64,000 nucleotides of DNA from Plantactinospora sp. KBS50 (GTDB taxonomy: Bacteria > Actinomycetota > Actinomycetes > Mycobacteriales > Micromonosporaceae): contig NZ_CP022961.1 in NCBI RefSeq assembly GCF_002285795.1, positions 4,406,001 to 4,470,000 of the forward strand. Reading direction: 5' to 3'. Under the pieces are notes generated by a model. It was not told where the DNA came from, made no database searches, and was given only the letters and a program-made list of their open reading frames with translations. Below, piece by piece: positions 18,052 through 26,556 of this stretch (position 1 is the stretch's first letter; each line of letters begins with the position of its first letter). Made by a program: the position numbers and the translations under genes.

Positions 18052-18906
18052 ATGTCCATCAGCAGGCCGATCGCCATCGCACTCGTCGTCGCCGTCACCC
18101 TCGCCGGCTGTTCGCCGCAGGACGAGGCCGACCCGGGCAGCGCACCGAGCGGGGTCGCCTGCACCAAGGAGAGCCTGCCGACGCAGACGCCGGGCCGGCT
18201 GACCATCGCCACCGACGAGCCGGCGTACGAGCCGTGGTTCCGGCAGGACAAACCGGACAACGGCGAGGGTTTCGAGGCCGCCGTGGCGTACGCGGTCGCG
18301 CAGCGGCTCGGCTACGCCCATGATGACGTGACCTGGACGCGGGTCAAGTTCGACAGCGCCATCGCCCCGGGGCCGAAGAAGTTCGACTTCGACATCAACC
18401 AGTTCTCCATCACCGACGAGCGTAAGCAGGCGGTGGACTTCTCCGCGCCGTACTACCTGGTGCGGCAGACCGTCATCGCGCTCAAGTCCTCGAAGATCGC
18501 CGGGAAGGGCTCGCTGGCCGACCTGAAGGACGCGGTGCTCGGCGCCCAGGTCGGGACCACCAGCTACCAGGCGATCACCGACGTCATCAAGCCCGACCGC
18601 AAGCCGCAGGTCTACAACAGCAACGAGGACGCCAAGAAGGCGCTCCAGAACGGACAGATCGACGGCCTCGTGGTCGACCTGCCCACGGCCTTCTACATCA
18701 CCTCGGCCGAGTTGACCGACGCCACAGTCGTCGGCCAGGTCCCGCAGGTGGGCGCGCCGGAGGCGTTCGGGCTGCTGCTGGACAAGGACTCCCCGCTGAC
18801 CTCGTGCGTCAGCACCGTCGTCAGCCAGCTCGACAAGGACGGCACGTTCAAGCAGCTGGAGCAGAAGTGGCTGGCCCAGGTGGCCGGGGCCACCGAACTG
18901 ACGTGA
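18052..18906 (+). CDS. Amino-acid ABC transporter substrate-binding lipoprotein
   Basis: A 284-residue extracytoplasmic binding protein. A lipobox LAGC places the lipid-modified Cys at residue 20, and the mature part is a type 2 periplasmic-binding fold (LTIATDEPAYEPWF, FDFDINQFSITDERKQAVDFS, GAQVGTTSY). ITDERKQAVDFSAPYY is characteristic of polar amino-acid/glutamine binders. Its stop overlaps the permease start (GTGA). Ligand specificity cannot be read from sequence. Confidence 0.92.
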   Translation: MSISRPIAIALVVAVTLAGCSPQDEADPGSAPSGVACTKESLPTQTPGRLTIATDEPAYEPWFRQDKPDNGEGFEAAVAYAVAQRLGYAHDDVTWTRVKFDSAIAPGPKKFDFDINQFSITDERKQAVDFSAPYYLVRQTVIALKSSKIAGKGSLADLKDAVLGAQVGTTSYQAITDVIKPDRKPQVYNSNEDAKKALQNGQIDGLVVDLPTAFYITSAELTDATVVGQVPQVGAPEAFGLLLDKDSPLTSCVSTVVSQLDKDGTFKQLEQKWLAQVAGATELT

Positions 18907-19766
18907 TCCTGGCGCAGCCACCGGCCCCGCTCGCACCGCAGCGCTCGGTCGCGCAGCAGCGGCGGATCGCGTACCGCCGCCGGCAGACCGTGCGCAGCGC
19001 GCTGGTCGCCGCCGCCTCCACGGCGGCGCTGGGCACGCTGCTGGTGGTCGCGGTGACCGGAGCTCCCGGCTGGGATCGGGTACGCGACTCGTTCCTCGAT
19101 CCCACGATCGCCCGGGACGCGTTGCCGGCGATTCTGGCCGGGCTGTGGCTGAACCTGCGGCTGCTGGTGTGCTGCGCCGTGGGCGCCCTGCTGCTCGGGC
19201 TGGTGATCGCGCTGCTGCGCACGCTGCGCGGCCCGGTCTTCTTTCCGGTACGGGCGCTCGCTGCCGGCTACACGTACGCCTTCCGCGGCCTGCCGCTGAT
19301 CATCGTGCTGTACGTGCTCACCCTCGGCGTGCCGGGGCTGCGCCTGCGCGGCACGCCCTCGCTGCTGGTGCTCGGCGGGCTCGCCCTGGTGGTCACCTAC
19401 GCCGGCTACCTGGCCGAGGTGTTCCGGGCCGGCATCGAGTCGGTCCATCCCAGCCAGCGGGCCGCGGCGCGGTCGCTGGGACTGACCTACCGGCAGACCA
19501 TGCGGCACGTCGTGCTGCCGCAGGCGGTCCGGCGGGTCGCTCCCCCGTTGCTGAACGACGTGGTCGCCCTGCAGAAGGACGTCGGCCTGGTCTCCCTGGC
19601 CGGGCCGATCGACGCGGTCCGGGCCGCGCAGATCGAGACCGCGCACACCTTCAACTACACCCCGTACGTCGTGGCCGGGGTGCTGTTCGTGCTGCTGGCC
19701 GCGCCGCTGATCGCGGTCACCGACTGGGTCACGCTGCGCTCGGCCCGGCGCCGGTCCGGAGGCTGA
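18903..19766 (+). CDS. Amino-acid ABC transporter permease
   Basis: A 287-residue inner-membrane protein with a transmembrane helix near 35-55 and a HisM/GlnP-type permease domain. The EAA loop reads AGIESVHPSQRAAARSLGL. The N-terminal 30 residues are Arg/Gln-rich and cytoplasmic. The GTG start overlaps the TGA of the binding-protein gene, and the ATPase gene starts two bases after its stop. It forms a complete importer with its two neighbours. Confidence 0.92.
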   Translation: MILAQPPAPLAPQRSVAQQRRIAYRRRQTVRSALVAAASTAALGTLLVVAVTGAPGWDRVRDSFLDPTIARDALPAILAGLWLNLRLLVCCAVGALLLGLVIALLRTLRGPVFFPVRALAAGYTYAFRGLPLIIVLYVLTLGVPGLRLRGTPSLLVLGGLALVVTYAGYLAEVFRAGIESVHPSQRAAARSLGLTYRQTMRHVVLPQAVRRVAPPLLNDVVALQKDVGLVSLAGPIDAVRAAQIETAHTFNYTPYVVAGVLFVLLAAPLIAVTDWVTLRSARRRSGG

Positions 19767-19767
19767 G

Positions 19768-19851
19768 GTGACCGACCGGGAGACCGAGGTGACAGACCGG
19801 GAGACCGAGGTGACGGACCGGGATGCTGCGGTGACGGACCGGGATGCTGCG
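19768..19851 (+). repeat. 21-base tandem repeat carrying GTG start codons
   Basis: Four near-identical 21-base units (GTGACNGACCGGGANRCYGMG) begin at 19768, 19789, 19810 and 19831, with a diverged fifth at 19852. They lie at the very start of the ABC ATPase gene and are in frame. Confidence 0.85.
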
Positions 19852-20637
19852 GTGACCGGCCGGCCGGCGGGGCCGGCTGACCGGCCGGCGGGGGTGCCGG
19901 TGCTGCGCTGCCAGGGGCTGCGCAAGACGTTCGGCGGCCAGGTCGTGCTCGACGGGCTCGACCTGGCGGTGGCCGAACATCAGGTGACGGCCCTGATCGG
20001 GGCGTCCGGCTCGGGCAAGTCGACGCTGCTGCGCTGCGTCAACCTGCTGGAGGAACTGGACGACGGGATCATCGAACTGGACGGTGTGGACATTTCCGCT
20101 CCCGGGGTGGACGCGGATCTGGTCCGCCGTCGGATCGGCATGGTGTTCCAGTCGTACAACCTCTTTCCGCACCTGAGCGTGCTGGACAACGTCACCCTCG
20201 CGCCGCGCCGGGTGCACCGGCGGGCGCGGGCGCAGGCGGAGGAGCAGGCCCGCAGGCTGCTCGACCAGGTCGGCCTGGCCGGCAGGGCGGACGACTACCC
20301 GGACCGGCTCTCCGGAGGCCAGCAGCAACGGGTGGCGATCGTCCGGGCGCTGGCCAACTCGCCCCGCCTGATGCTGTTGGACGAGGTCACCTCGGCGCTG
20401 GATCCGGAGCTGGTGGGCGAGGTGCTGGCGATGATCCGCGACCTCAAGGCCGACGGGATGACCATGGTGCTGGCCACCCACGAGATGAGCTTCGCCCGCG
20501 AGGTCGCCGACCTGGTCTGCTTCCTGGACGCCGGGCGGGTGGTGGAGAGCGGGCCGCCGGCCCAGGTCTTCGGCGACCCGACGCAGCCGCGGACCCGCCA
20601 GTTCCTGCGCCGGATCATCGGGGCCGGCCGGCTCTGA
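19768..20637 (+). CDS. Amino-acid ABC transporter ATP-binding protein
   Basis: The ATPase of the importer. Walker A is LIGASGSGKSTLLRC, the Q-loop VFQSYNLFPHLS, the signature LSGGQQQRVAI, Walker B LMLLDEVTSALDPE and the H-loop LATHEMSFAREV. It ends in a typical GlnQ-like C-terminus. The first 30-35 residues are a heptapeptide repeat (VTDRETE, VTDRDAA) from a 21-base tandem repeat. Each unit begins with GTG, so up to five starts are possible, and the true one may be the last (19852). Confidence 0.9.
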   Translation: MTDRETEVTDRETEVTDRDAAVTDRDAAVTGRPAGPADRPAGVPVLRCQGLRKTFGGQVVLDGLDLAVAEHQVTALIGASGSGKSTLLRCVNLLEELDDGIIELDGVDISAPGVDADLVRRRIGMVFQSYNLFPHLSVLDNVTLAPRRVHRRARAQAEEQARRLLDQVGLAGRADDYPDRLSGGQQQRVAIVRALANSPRLMLLDEVTSALDPELVGEVLAMIRDLKADGMTMVLATHEMSFAREVADLVCFLDAGRVVESGPPAQVFGDPTQPRTRQFLRRIIGAGRL

Positions 20638-20723
20638 CGCCGGGTCCGGTGGTGCCGTTCCGGCCCGGCGGGCCGCCGCGCCGGACTAGTATCCGCCTCA
20701 TATACCGGCAAAAGGGGGAAACC

Positions 20724-21554
20724 ATGCCGTATCTGTCGGTCGGGGCGGAGAACTCGGGAACCATCGACATCTACTACGAGGATCATGGGGACGGGCAGCC
20801 CGTGGTCCTGATCCACGGCTTCCCGCTCAGCGGCGCGGCCTGGGAGAAGCAGGTCGACGCGCTGGTGGCGGCCGGGTACCGGACCATCACGTACGACCGG
20901 CGCGGCTTCGGCCGCTCCAGCCAGCCCGTCGACGGGTACGACTACGACGTGTTCGCCACCGACCTCGCCGAACTGCTGACCGTGCTCGACCTGCACGACG
21001 TGGCGCTGATCGGGCACTCCATGGGCACCGGCGAGGTGACCCGGTACCTGGCCCGGTTCGGCTCGGAACGGATCAGCAGGGTGGTGCTCATCGCACCGGT
21101 CCCGCCGTACCTGTTGAAGAAGTCGGACAACCCCGACGGCGTCGACCAGAGCGTCTTCGACCAGATCAGGGCCGCCATCCACACCGACCGGTACGCCTAC
21201 CAGACCGCGTTCCTGCACGACTTCTACAACCTCGACCAGAACCTCGGCAAGCGGGTCAGCGAGGAGGTGGTCCGGGCCAACTGGAACGTCGCGGTCAACG
21301 CCTCGCCGATCGGCACGAGGGCCTGCGTCGACGCCTGGCTCACCGACTTCCGGGACGACCTGGCCGCCATCGACGTGCCGGCGCTGATCATCCAGGGCGA
21401 CGCCGACCGCATCCTGCCGTTCCCCGCCACCGGTCAGCGGCTGGCCGCGGCGATCCCGGACAGTCAGCTCATGGTGATCGAGGACGGTCCGCACGGCATC
21501 CCGTGGACCCACGGCGACGAGATCAACCGGGAGCTGCTGACCTTCCTCAAATAG
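20724..21554 (+). CDS. Alpha/beta hydrolase (non-heme chloroperoxidase/esterase type)
   Basis: A 276-residue alpha/beta hydrolase. The oxyanion region is LIHGFPLSGAAWEKQ, the nucleophile elbow GHSMGTGEV (Ser), the acid Asp in IIQGDADRILPF and the His in EDGPHGIPWTH. This is the layout of cofactor-free perhydrolases/haloperoxidases and related esterases. AAAGGGGGAAACC precedes the ATG at ideal distance, and AT-rich bases (CTAGTATCCGCCTCATATACC) suggest a promoter just upstream. It appears to be monocistronic. Confidence 0.9.
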   Translation: MPYLSVGAENSGTIDIYYEDHGDGQPVVLIHGFPLSGAAWEKQVDALVAAGYRTITYDRRGFGRSSQPVDGYDYDVFATDLAELLTVLDLHDVALIGHSMGTGEVTRYLARFGSERISRVVLIAPVPPYLLKKSDNPDGVDQSVFDQIRAAIHTDRYAYQTAFLHDFYNLDQNLGKRVSEEVVRANWNVAVNASPIGTRACVDAWLTDFRDDLAAIDVPALIIQGDADRILPFPATGQRLAAAIPDSQLMVIEDGPHGIPWTHGDEINRELLTFLK

Positions 21555-21557
21555 GCG

Positions 21558-22424
21558 CTACCGCCGGCCCACCGTCAGGGTGGACACCCCGGCGGCGGAC
21601 TCCACCTCGATCCGGTCGGTGGCGTCGGCATAGCCCCGCTGTTCGAGGACGGTCCCGGCCGACACCCCGGTACGGGTGGCGCCGTCCACGGTCACCGTGC
21701 CGGCGCCGCCGCCGATCCGCACCTGCACCGGCGCGCTCCCGTCCCGCAGCACCGTCAGCCGGTGCACCCCGGCGGCCGTGCGCACGGTCACCGTGCCCTC
21801 CGGGCGGGGCAGCACGACGTCGATCCGGCTGGCGCCCCCGCCGAGGTCGATCCAGGACACCCGGCCACCGCTCAGGTCCAGCGACTCGGTGGAGGCGCCG
21901 CCGCTGACCCGGATGCTCCAGCGCCGCCCGCTGTCCAGCGTCACGTCCACGGTCGCCGATCCGCGCTGTCCGCTACCCACCAGCCGGGCCAGCACAGTGG
22001 ACCCGTCGACCTTGACATCCACCCGGACCCGGGATCCGCGGGCGGTGGTGACCCGCGCCAGGTCGTCGCCGAGGTCCGCGACGCGTACCCGGATCGTGTC
22101 GGCGCCGCCACTCAGGCTGAACGTCGCCGCCGGGTGATCGTCCGCGGTGCCGGCCGGTGGGGTGGCGGCGGTTGTCGGGTCCGTGCCCGGCTGGGGACCC
22201 TCGGTCGTGGCCCCGGCCGTGGCCCGGGCGTCGGCGGAGCCCACCCGGCGGCCCGGCGGCGGCGCGGGTTCGGCCGGCGCCCCACGCCCGGTGCGTTCAT
22301 CCAGCCGTCCCGCGTCGGCCCCGTCGGAGCCGTCGGAGCCGGTGCAGGACGACAGCGCCAGGACGACGAGTACGACGAGTCCGCCGCGCAGCGATCGGCG
22401 TCCGGTCTTCCTCCGCGTGGTCAT
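21558..22424 (-). CDS. Predicted lipoprotein with beta-repeat domain
   Basis: 288 residues. The N-terminus RRSLRGGLVVLVVLALSSCTG is a lipoprotein signal with Cys near residue 26. It is followed by an acidic/Gly/Pro linker (to about 105) and a domain of repeated beta strands (WSIRVSGGASTESLDLSGG, IDLGGGASRIDVVLPRPEG, VRTAAGVHRLTVLRDGS). The ATG at 22424 has GAGGAG six bases upstream; the longer frame would place that site inside the gene. The function is unknown and the beta-repeat style resembles DUF2807/DUF4097 proteins. The preceding hydrolase gene ends only three bases from its 3' end (convergent). Confidence 0.75.
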   Translation of the reverse strand: MTTRRKTGRRSLRGGLVVLVVLALSSCTGSDGSDGADAGRLDERTGRGAPAEPAPPPGRRVGSADARATAGATTEGPQPGTDPTTAATPPAGTADDHPAATFSLSGGADTIRVRVADLGDDLARVTTARGSRVRVDVKVDGSTVLARLVGSGQRGSATVDVTLDSGRRWSIRVSGGASTESLDLSGGRVSWIDLGGGASRIDVVLPRPEGTVTVRTAAGVHRLTVLRDGSAPVQVRIGGGAGTVTVDGATRTGVSAGTVLEQRGYADATDRIEVESAAGVSTLTVGRR

Positions 22425-22736
22425 CGACGCCTCCTCGGTCATGCCCGGCTACTACCCCGTCAATCGGCTACCACGCGGCGCGGCGCCGATCGGCTCAGGC
22501 CACCCCGATGGCGCCGCCCCGGTCGGGCGCGGCCACCCCGTGAACATCCGCGGGCGCAGCGATCGTCCATTGTGTGGCGTCGGCGTGCGCCCGCGGGATC
22601 GACCACGGCCGGCAACGGCTGCGCGGGTCGCGAAGGCCCGCGGACCGGTGTCACCGGCGATGGGTCGGTCGTGCCGGCTAAGCATGCCAGATCGGGAGAT
22701 CTCGCCGGAACGGTGCCGGCCGGATAGGGTTCCCCG
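22425..22736. other. Divergent intergenic region with inverted repeat
   Basis: This 312-bp gap separates the divergent lipoprotein and DUF1028 genes and must contain both promoters. An inverted repeat CCGCGGGCGCA (22548-22558) / TGCGCCCGCGG (22586-22596) with a 27-base loop is visible. No convincing coding sequence is seen. Confidence 0.5.
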
Positions 22737-23597
22737 GTGACCTTCTCGATCGTCGCCCGATCCGCCGACGGGCAGCTGCACGGTGTCGCCGTGGCCAGCA
22801 AGTTCCTCGCCGTGGGCGCGGCGGTGCCGGGCGCCGAGGCGCGGGTCGGGGCGATCGCCACCCAGGCGTACGCGAACCTGGCCTATCGGCCGCAGGGCCT
22901 GACGCTGCTGCGTACCGGCGTTGCCGCGCCCGACGTGGTGGCCGGTCTGGTGGCCGCCGACCCCGGCCACGACCAGCGGCAGGTCGGCGTGGTCGGCGCC
23001 GACGGCGACGGCGCCACCTACACCGGCGCGGGCTGCCACGACTGGGCCGGCGGGCAGGCCGGACCCGGCTGGGCGGCGCAGGGCAACATCCTCACCGGGC
23101 CCGAGGTCATCGACGCCATCCGGGACGCCTGGCTCGCCGGCGCCGACGAGCCGCAATTCCCGGTACGACTGCTCGCGGCGCTGCGGGCCGGTGACCGCGC
23201 GGGTGGCGACCGGCGTGGCCGGCAGAGCGCGGCGCTGCTGGTGGTCTGCCCCGGCGGCGGGTACGGCGGTGGCAGCGACGTCCTGGTCGACCTGCGGGTG
23301 GACGACCACCCGGATCCGGTCACCGAGTTGGGCCGGCTGCTGGACATCCACACGATGCTGTTCGGGAAGCCGGACCCGGCGACGCTGCTCGACCTCACCG
23401 GCGACCTGGCGGCCGAGGTGCGCCGGCGGCTCACCGCGCTCGGCCATCCGCCGGCCGGCGACGATCTGGACCCGGCGCTGGACTCCGCCCTGGACTCTGC
23501 CCTGGACTCCTGGGCCGGCGTGGAAAACCTGGAGGAACGCCTCGTCCCCGGCCGGATCGACCCGGTGGTGCTCGACCACCTGCGCCGGCTCTCCTGA
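22737..23597 (+). CDS. DUF1028 domain-containing protein (Ntn-hydrolase-like)
   Basis: A 286-residue protein beginning VTFSIVARSADGQLHGVAV, the DUF1028 hallmark. The family adopts an Ntn-hydrolase-like fold with a conserved Thr/Ser at position 2. Further family motifs are ASKFLAVGAAVPGAEA, ATQAYANLAY and GNILTGPEVIDAI. The C-terminal segment (VTELGRLLDIHTMLFGK) is the usual add-on domain. A short in-gene duplication encodes repeated ALDS near residue 250. Substrate unknown. Confidence 0.88.
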   Translation: MTFSIVARSADGQLHGVAVASKFLAVGAAVPGAEARVGAIATQAYANLAYRPQGLTLLRTGVAAPDVVAGLVAADPGHDQRQVGVVGADGDGATYTGAGCHDWAGGQAGPGWAAQGNILTGPEVIDAIRDAWLAGADEPQFPVRLLAALRAGDRAGGDRRGRQSAALLVVCPGGGYGGGSDVLVDLRVDDHPDPVTELGRLLDIHTMLFGKPDPATLLDLTGDLAAEVRRRLTALGHPPAGDDLDPALDSALDSALDSWAGVENLEERLVPGRIDPVVLDHLRRLS

Positions 23598-23696
23598 GCC
23601 CGACCCGCCGGCCGGGCCGCCGCGGACCTGGACCGCTGGGGTGGGCCGGAACCGCCGGCCCGGATCGCTTGGAGCGCGGACCGGGACCCGCCGGCC

Positions 23697-23732
23697 GGGA
23701 CGTCTGAGCGGGCCGGGACGTCTGAGCGGGCC
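23697..23732. repeat. Two 18-base direct repeats between convergent genes
   Basis: GGGACGTCTGAGCGGGCC occurs twice in tandem in the 166-bp convergent gap between the DUF1028 gene and the mycothiol-isomerase-like gene. No function can be assigned. Confidence 0.7.
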
Positions 23733-23763
23733 GGGACCGCCGGCCGGAGCCCCTCTGGGCCGG

Positions 23764-24600
23764 TCAGCCGAAGGACAACCAGCGCAGGCCCAGCTCCGCC
23801 ACGGCGGCCCGTTCGGCGGGGCGCAGCGGCGACCGTCCGGTGGCCTTGGCGATGAAGGTGAGCCGATCCCAGCCGAGTTCCGGACAACGCGCCGTGGAGC
23901 CCTCCATCGGACCGGCTTGCGGACCCGGACCGGCTCCCGGACCGGCTGCCGGACCCGGACCGGCTGGCGGACCCGGATTGGCTTGCGGCCCGGCTGGCGG
24001 ACCCGGATTGGCTTGCGGCCCGGACCCGTCCGCCGCGGCGCCGGGCCGCAGCAGCAGCCCTTCGATCACCATGGCCGCCGGCTCCGTCAACCATGGCCGG
24101 CGGTCCAGCGCCGCCGCCAGGTCCAGCCCGTGCACGCCCAGCTCGACCACCCGGGTCAGCAGGAACTCGTCCAGCTCCATCCGGTCACCGTGCCGGGTCG
24201 CCACCACGCGGTCGGCCGGCTCGGCGGCGGCCGCCGCGGCCGCCGCACGCCAGACCCGGTCCAGGTCCTCGACCAGGTCCCGCCCGGAGGGTACGGCGGC
24301 GGCCTCGCTCCGCGCGGCGGCGACCCGCGCGCCGTCGGTGGCGGCGGTGAACTTGCTCGGACCGTAGTATCCGGCGGCGTCCACCTCGGCGGGGCCGGGC
24401 GCCGGACCGGCGAGCATGTCGATCAGGCGGGCCGTCGCCGTCCGGACGTGCGCCAGCAGGTCCGCGACGGTCCACGGCTGGCAGGCGGTGGGCCGCGCGA
24501 AGTCCGCGGCCGCCAGCGCACGCATGGCCCCGACCAGTTGCCGGGCCTCCGCTTCGAAGGCCGCCCGCACGCCGCCGGTGTCCATGCTCCGCGCGGTCAC
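23764..24600 (-). CDS. Maleylpyruvate isomerase-like (mycothiol-dependent/DinB fold) protein
   Basis: 278 residues. The N-terminal four-helix MDMPI/DinB-type domain reads FARPTACQPWTVADLLAHVRT with the metal-site His in HVRT, and a second His lies in LGVHGLDLAAAL. Actinomycete members use mycothiol or have unknown substrates. A low-complexity insert rich in Pro/Gly/Ala (NPGPPAGPQANPGPPAG) near residues 195-235 comes from a tandem duplication. GTG at 24600 overlaps the stop of the PAP2 gene (GTGA), so the two genes are co-translated. Confidence 0.82.
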   Translation of the reverse strand: MTARSMDTGGVRAAFEAEARQLVGAMRALAAADFARPTACQPWTVADLLAHVRTATARLIDMLAGPAPGPAEVDAAGYYGPSKFTAATDGARVAAARSEAAAVPSGRDLVEDLDRVWRAAAAAAAAEPADRVVATRHGDRMELDEFLLTRVVELGVHGLDLAAALDRRPWLTEPAAMVIEGLLLRPGAAADGSGPQANPGPPAGPQANPGPPAGPGPAAGPGAGPGPQAGPMEGSTARCPELGWDRLTFIAKATGRSPLRPAERAAVAELGLRWLSFG

Positions 24601-25529
24601 GACGCCGGGGTACGCGGGGAGACCGTGCGCCGGGGTGCGGGCGGGCCGGCGGGGGCCAACCGGGGCACCACGCGGTGCACACCGGCCAGCACCAGACCCA
24701 TCACCAGGCAGGTGGTGCCGGTGATCCCCAGCGCGCTGCCGGCGTACGCGATCAGCAGGCGGTTGTCGCTCAGCTCGTCCGGCGGGGTGGGTCGCAGCGC
24801 AAGGGTCCAGTCGGCGGCGTACCAGGCGATGCCCAGCATGGCCGCGGCGGCCAGCAGCAGCAGGCCGGTCGCCACCCGGTGCGCGTCGGCGGACCTCGGC
24901 TCGGTGTCCACCCGGTCGGTCAGCAGCAGCCCCAGCCCGATCAGCGACGCCCAGGCGCCGACGATCAACAGCGAGGCGACGGCGTCGCTCGGCCGGTGCC
25001 AGCCGGCCGAGAGCGTGGCCACGCCGGCCAGCGCCGTGTACGTGGCACCGAGCAGTGCCCCCCAGGCCCGCGCGGTGCGCGGCAGCACCATGATCAGCGC
25101 CACGGCGACCGACGCGGCCACCGCGGTGTGCCCGCTGGGCAGGCTGTTGCCGGCGGCGGCGCGCTCGGGATCGATGCCCAGGTCCGGCCGGATGAGCAGG
25201 TACTTGAGCACCTGTACGGTGATGTTCGCCCCGGCGATCAGCAGCGTGGCGAGGATGGCCAGCGCGATCCGCCGCCGGATCAGCGCGATGAAGCCGATCA
25301 CCGTCGTGGCCACCAGCAACGATGCCACGGACATGGCGTTCAGCACGGTGGCCACCAGGCCACCGATATGGTCGCGGCCGATGTAGTTGCCGGTGAGGGC
25401 GACCGTGTCCAGCCACTGACCGCTCTTGGTGAGTACGGCGTAGCGCCACAGCGCGGCGAACGCGGCCAGGTGGACGGCGGTCAGGAACACCAGCCAGGTG
25501 GCCATCAGGCCGGTCCGCCGTTCTTGCAT
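24597..25529 (-). CDS. PAP2 superfamily membrane phosphatase
   Basis: A 310-residue membrane protein with about eight helices. The phosphatase motifs are KYLLIRPD, PSGHT and SAGWHRPSD, so all three catalytic boxes (Lys/Arg, Ser-Gly-His, His) are intact. Such enzymes dephosphorylate lipid phosphates (phosphatidate or undecaprenyl diphosphate) at the outer face of the membrane. A second in-frame ATG eight codons in is a possible alternative start. It is the first gene of a two-gene unit. Confidence 0.9.
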   Translation of the reverse strand: MQERRTGLMATWLVFLTAVHLAAFAALWRYAVLTKSGQWLDTVALTGNYIGRDHIGGLVATVLNAMSVASLLVATTVIGFIALIRRRIALAILATLLIAGANITVQVLKYLLIRPDLGIDPERAAAGNSLPSGHTAVAASVAVALIMVLPRTARAWGALLGATYTALAGVATLSAGWHRPSDAVASLLIVGAWASLIGLGLLLTDRVDTEPRSADAHRVATGLLLLAAAAMLGIAWYAADWTLALRPTPPDELSDNRLLIAYAGSALGITGTTCLVMGLVLAGVHRVVPRLAPAGPPAPRRTVSPRTPAS

Positions 25530-25589
25530 GCGCAGAGGCTAGCGGGCCGTGGGCGCCACCGCGCTGCGGGAGGGTGGTTTTGCCGGGTA

Positions 25590-25725
25590 CGCGGCAGCGT
25601 GTCGCGGCGGCGTGCCCGGGACGGGGTGCTCCGGGGGCGTGGCCCGGACGGCGTGGCCGGGCGACGTGCCCGGGACGGGCTGCCGCGGGCGGCGTGTCCC
25701 GGGACGGCGTGGCCCGGGGTGCGCG
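25590..25725. repeat. Degenerate GC-rich repeats in divergent gap
   Basis: The 275-bp divergent gap between PAP2 and DUF3159 genes contains scattered copies of GTGCCCGGGACGGG and GGCGTGGCCCGGACGG-like units. They look like degenerate tandem repeats. Promoters for both genes should lie here, but no clear boxes are seen. Confidence 0.4.
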
Positions 25726-25804
25726 GCCTGGTGGTGCCGGCCACGCTTCCCGCCGCCTCGTCGGTTGGTTAGGGTGCCCTCAGTACCTGGGAGGGGGGAC
25801 GCCC

Positions 25805-26464
25805 ATGCCGGCCGGTCCGGAGCGGGCCCGGGACGAGTCGCTGACCGAACTGCTCGGCGGACGTCGCGGCGCTGTGGACGCCACCGCGCCGCCGGTGGCG
25901 TTCGGGGCGGGCTGGCTGCTGGGCGGCCAGTCCATCCTGGCCGGGGTGATCGCCGCCCTGGTGGTCGGAGTGGCGATCGCCGGCTGGCGACTGCGCCGCG
26001 GCGACCGCCCCCGGTCGGTGCTGATCGGACTGCTCGCGGTCTGCGTCGCCGCCCTGGTGGTGCTGCGCACCGGCCGGGCCGCGGACTTCTTCCTGCTCCA
26101 GGTCGTGTCGAACGCGGCCAGCGCGCTCGCCTTCGCGGTGAGCATCGTGCTGCGCTGGCCGCTGCTCGGCGTGGTCGTCGGCACGGTGCTGGGCCAGCGT
26201 GGCCGGTGGCGGCGCGATCCGGTGCTGCTGCGCGGGTACGGCCGGGCAAGCTGGGTGTGGGCGGCGCAGTACACCCTGCGGGTGCTGGTGTTCGTGCCGC
26301 TGTATCTGGCCGATCAGGTGGTCGGGCTGGTCGCCGCCCGAGTGGTGCTGTCCTGGCCGCTGGTGGCCGCGACCCTGGCGGTGAGCTGGTGGGTGATCCG
26401 CCGGTCGCTGCCGCCCGAACACCCCGGCCTGCGTCATCCGGTCCAGCCGGCGCCCGCCCCGTGA
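25805..26464 (+). CDS. DUF3159 family membrane protein
   Basis: A 219-residue protein with about five transmembrane helices (for example AGVIAALVVGVAIAGW and SVLIGLLAVCVAALVVL) and the DUF3159-type segment YTLRVLVFVPLYLADQVV near residue 165. GGGAGGGGGGA precedes the ATG. DUF3159 proteins are actinobacterial membrane proteins of unknown role. The stop codon is embedded in the start of a 71-bp palindrome. Confidence 0.8.
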   Translation: MPAGPERARDESLTELLGGRRGAVDATAPPVAFGAGWLLGGQSILAGVIAALVVGVAIAGWRLRRGDRPRSVLIGLLAVCVAALVVLRTGRAADFFLLQVVSNAASALAFAVSIVLRWPLLGVVVGTVLGQRGRWRRDPVLLRGYGRASWVWAAQYTLRVLVFVPLYLADQVVGLVAARVVLSWPLVAATLAVSWWVIRRSLPPEHPGLRHPVQPAPAP

Positions 26465-26540
26465 TCAACTCGTCTTCGGTGAAGTTGGGGTGTTCCGGCC
26501 GCCGCAACCCCCCGACTTCACCGAAGACGAGTTGACCTTG
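26461..26540. repeat. Dispersed palindromic element, copy 1
   Basis: Perfect 21-bp arms, TCAACTCGTCTTCGGTGAAGT (26465-26485, one base beyond 20 shown jointly with its complement at 26515-26535), enclose a GC-rich centre; the palindrome is 71 bp. A second copy in opposite orientation lies at 46854-46931, and the similarity extends outside the arms (CAAGG on one side, GTTGATCA on the other). Both copies sit between convergent genes, so a bidirectional terminator or REP-like element is likely. Confidence 0.8.
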
Positions 26541-26556
26541 ACACTCGTCGCGCGGC

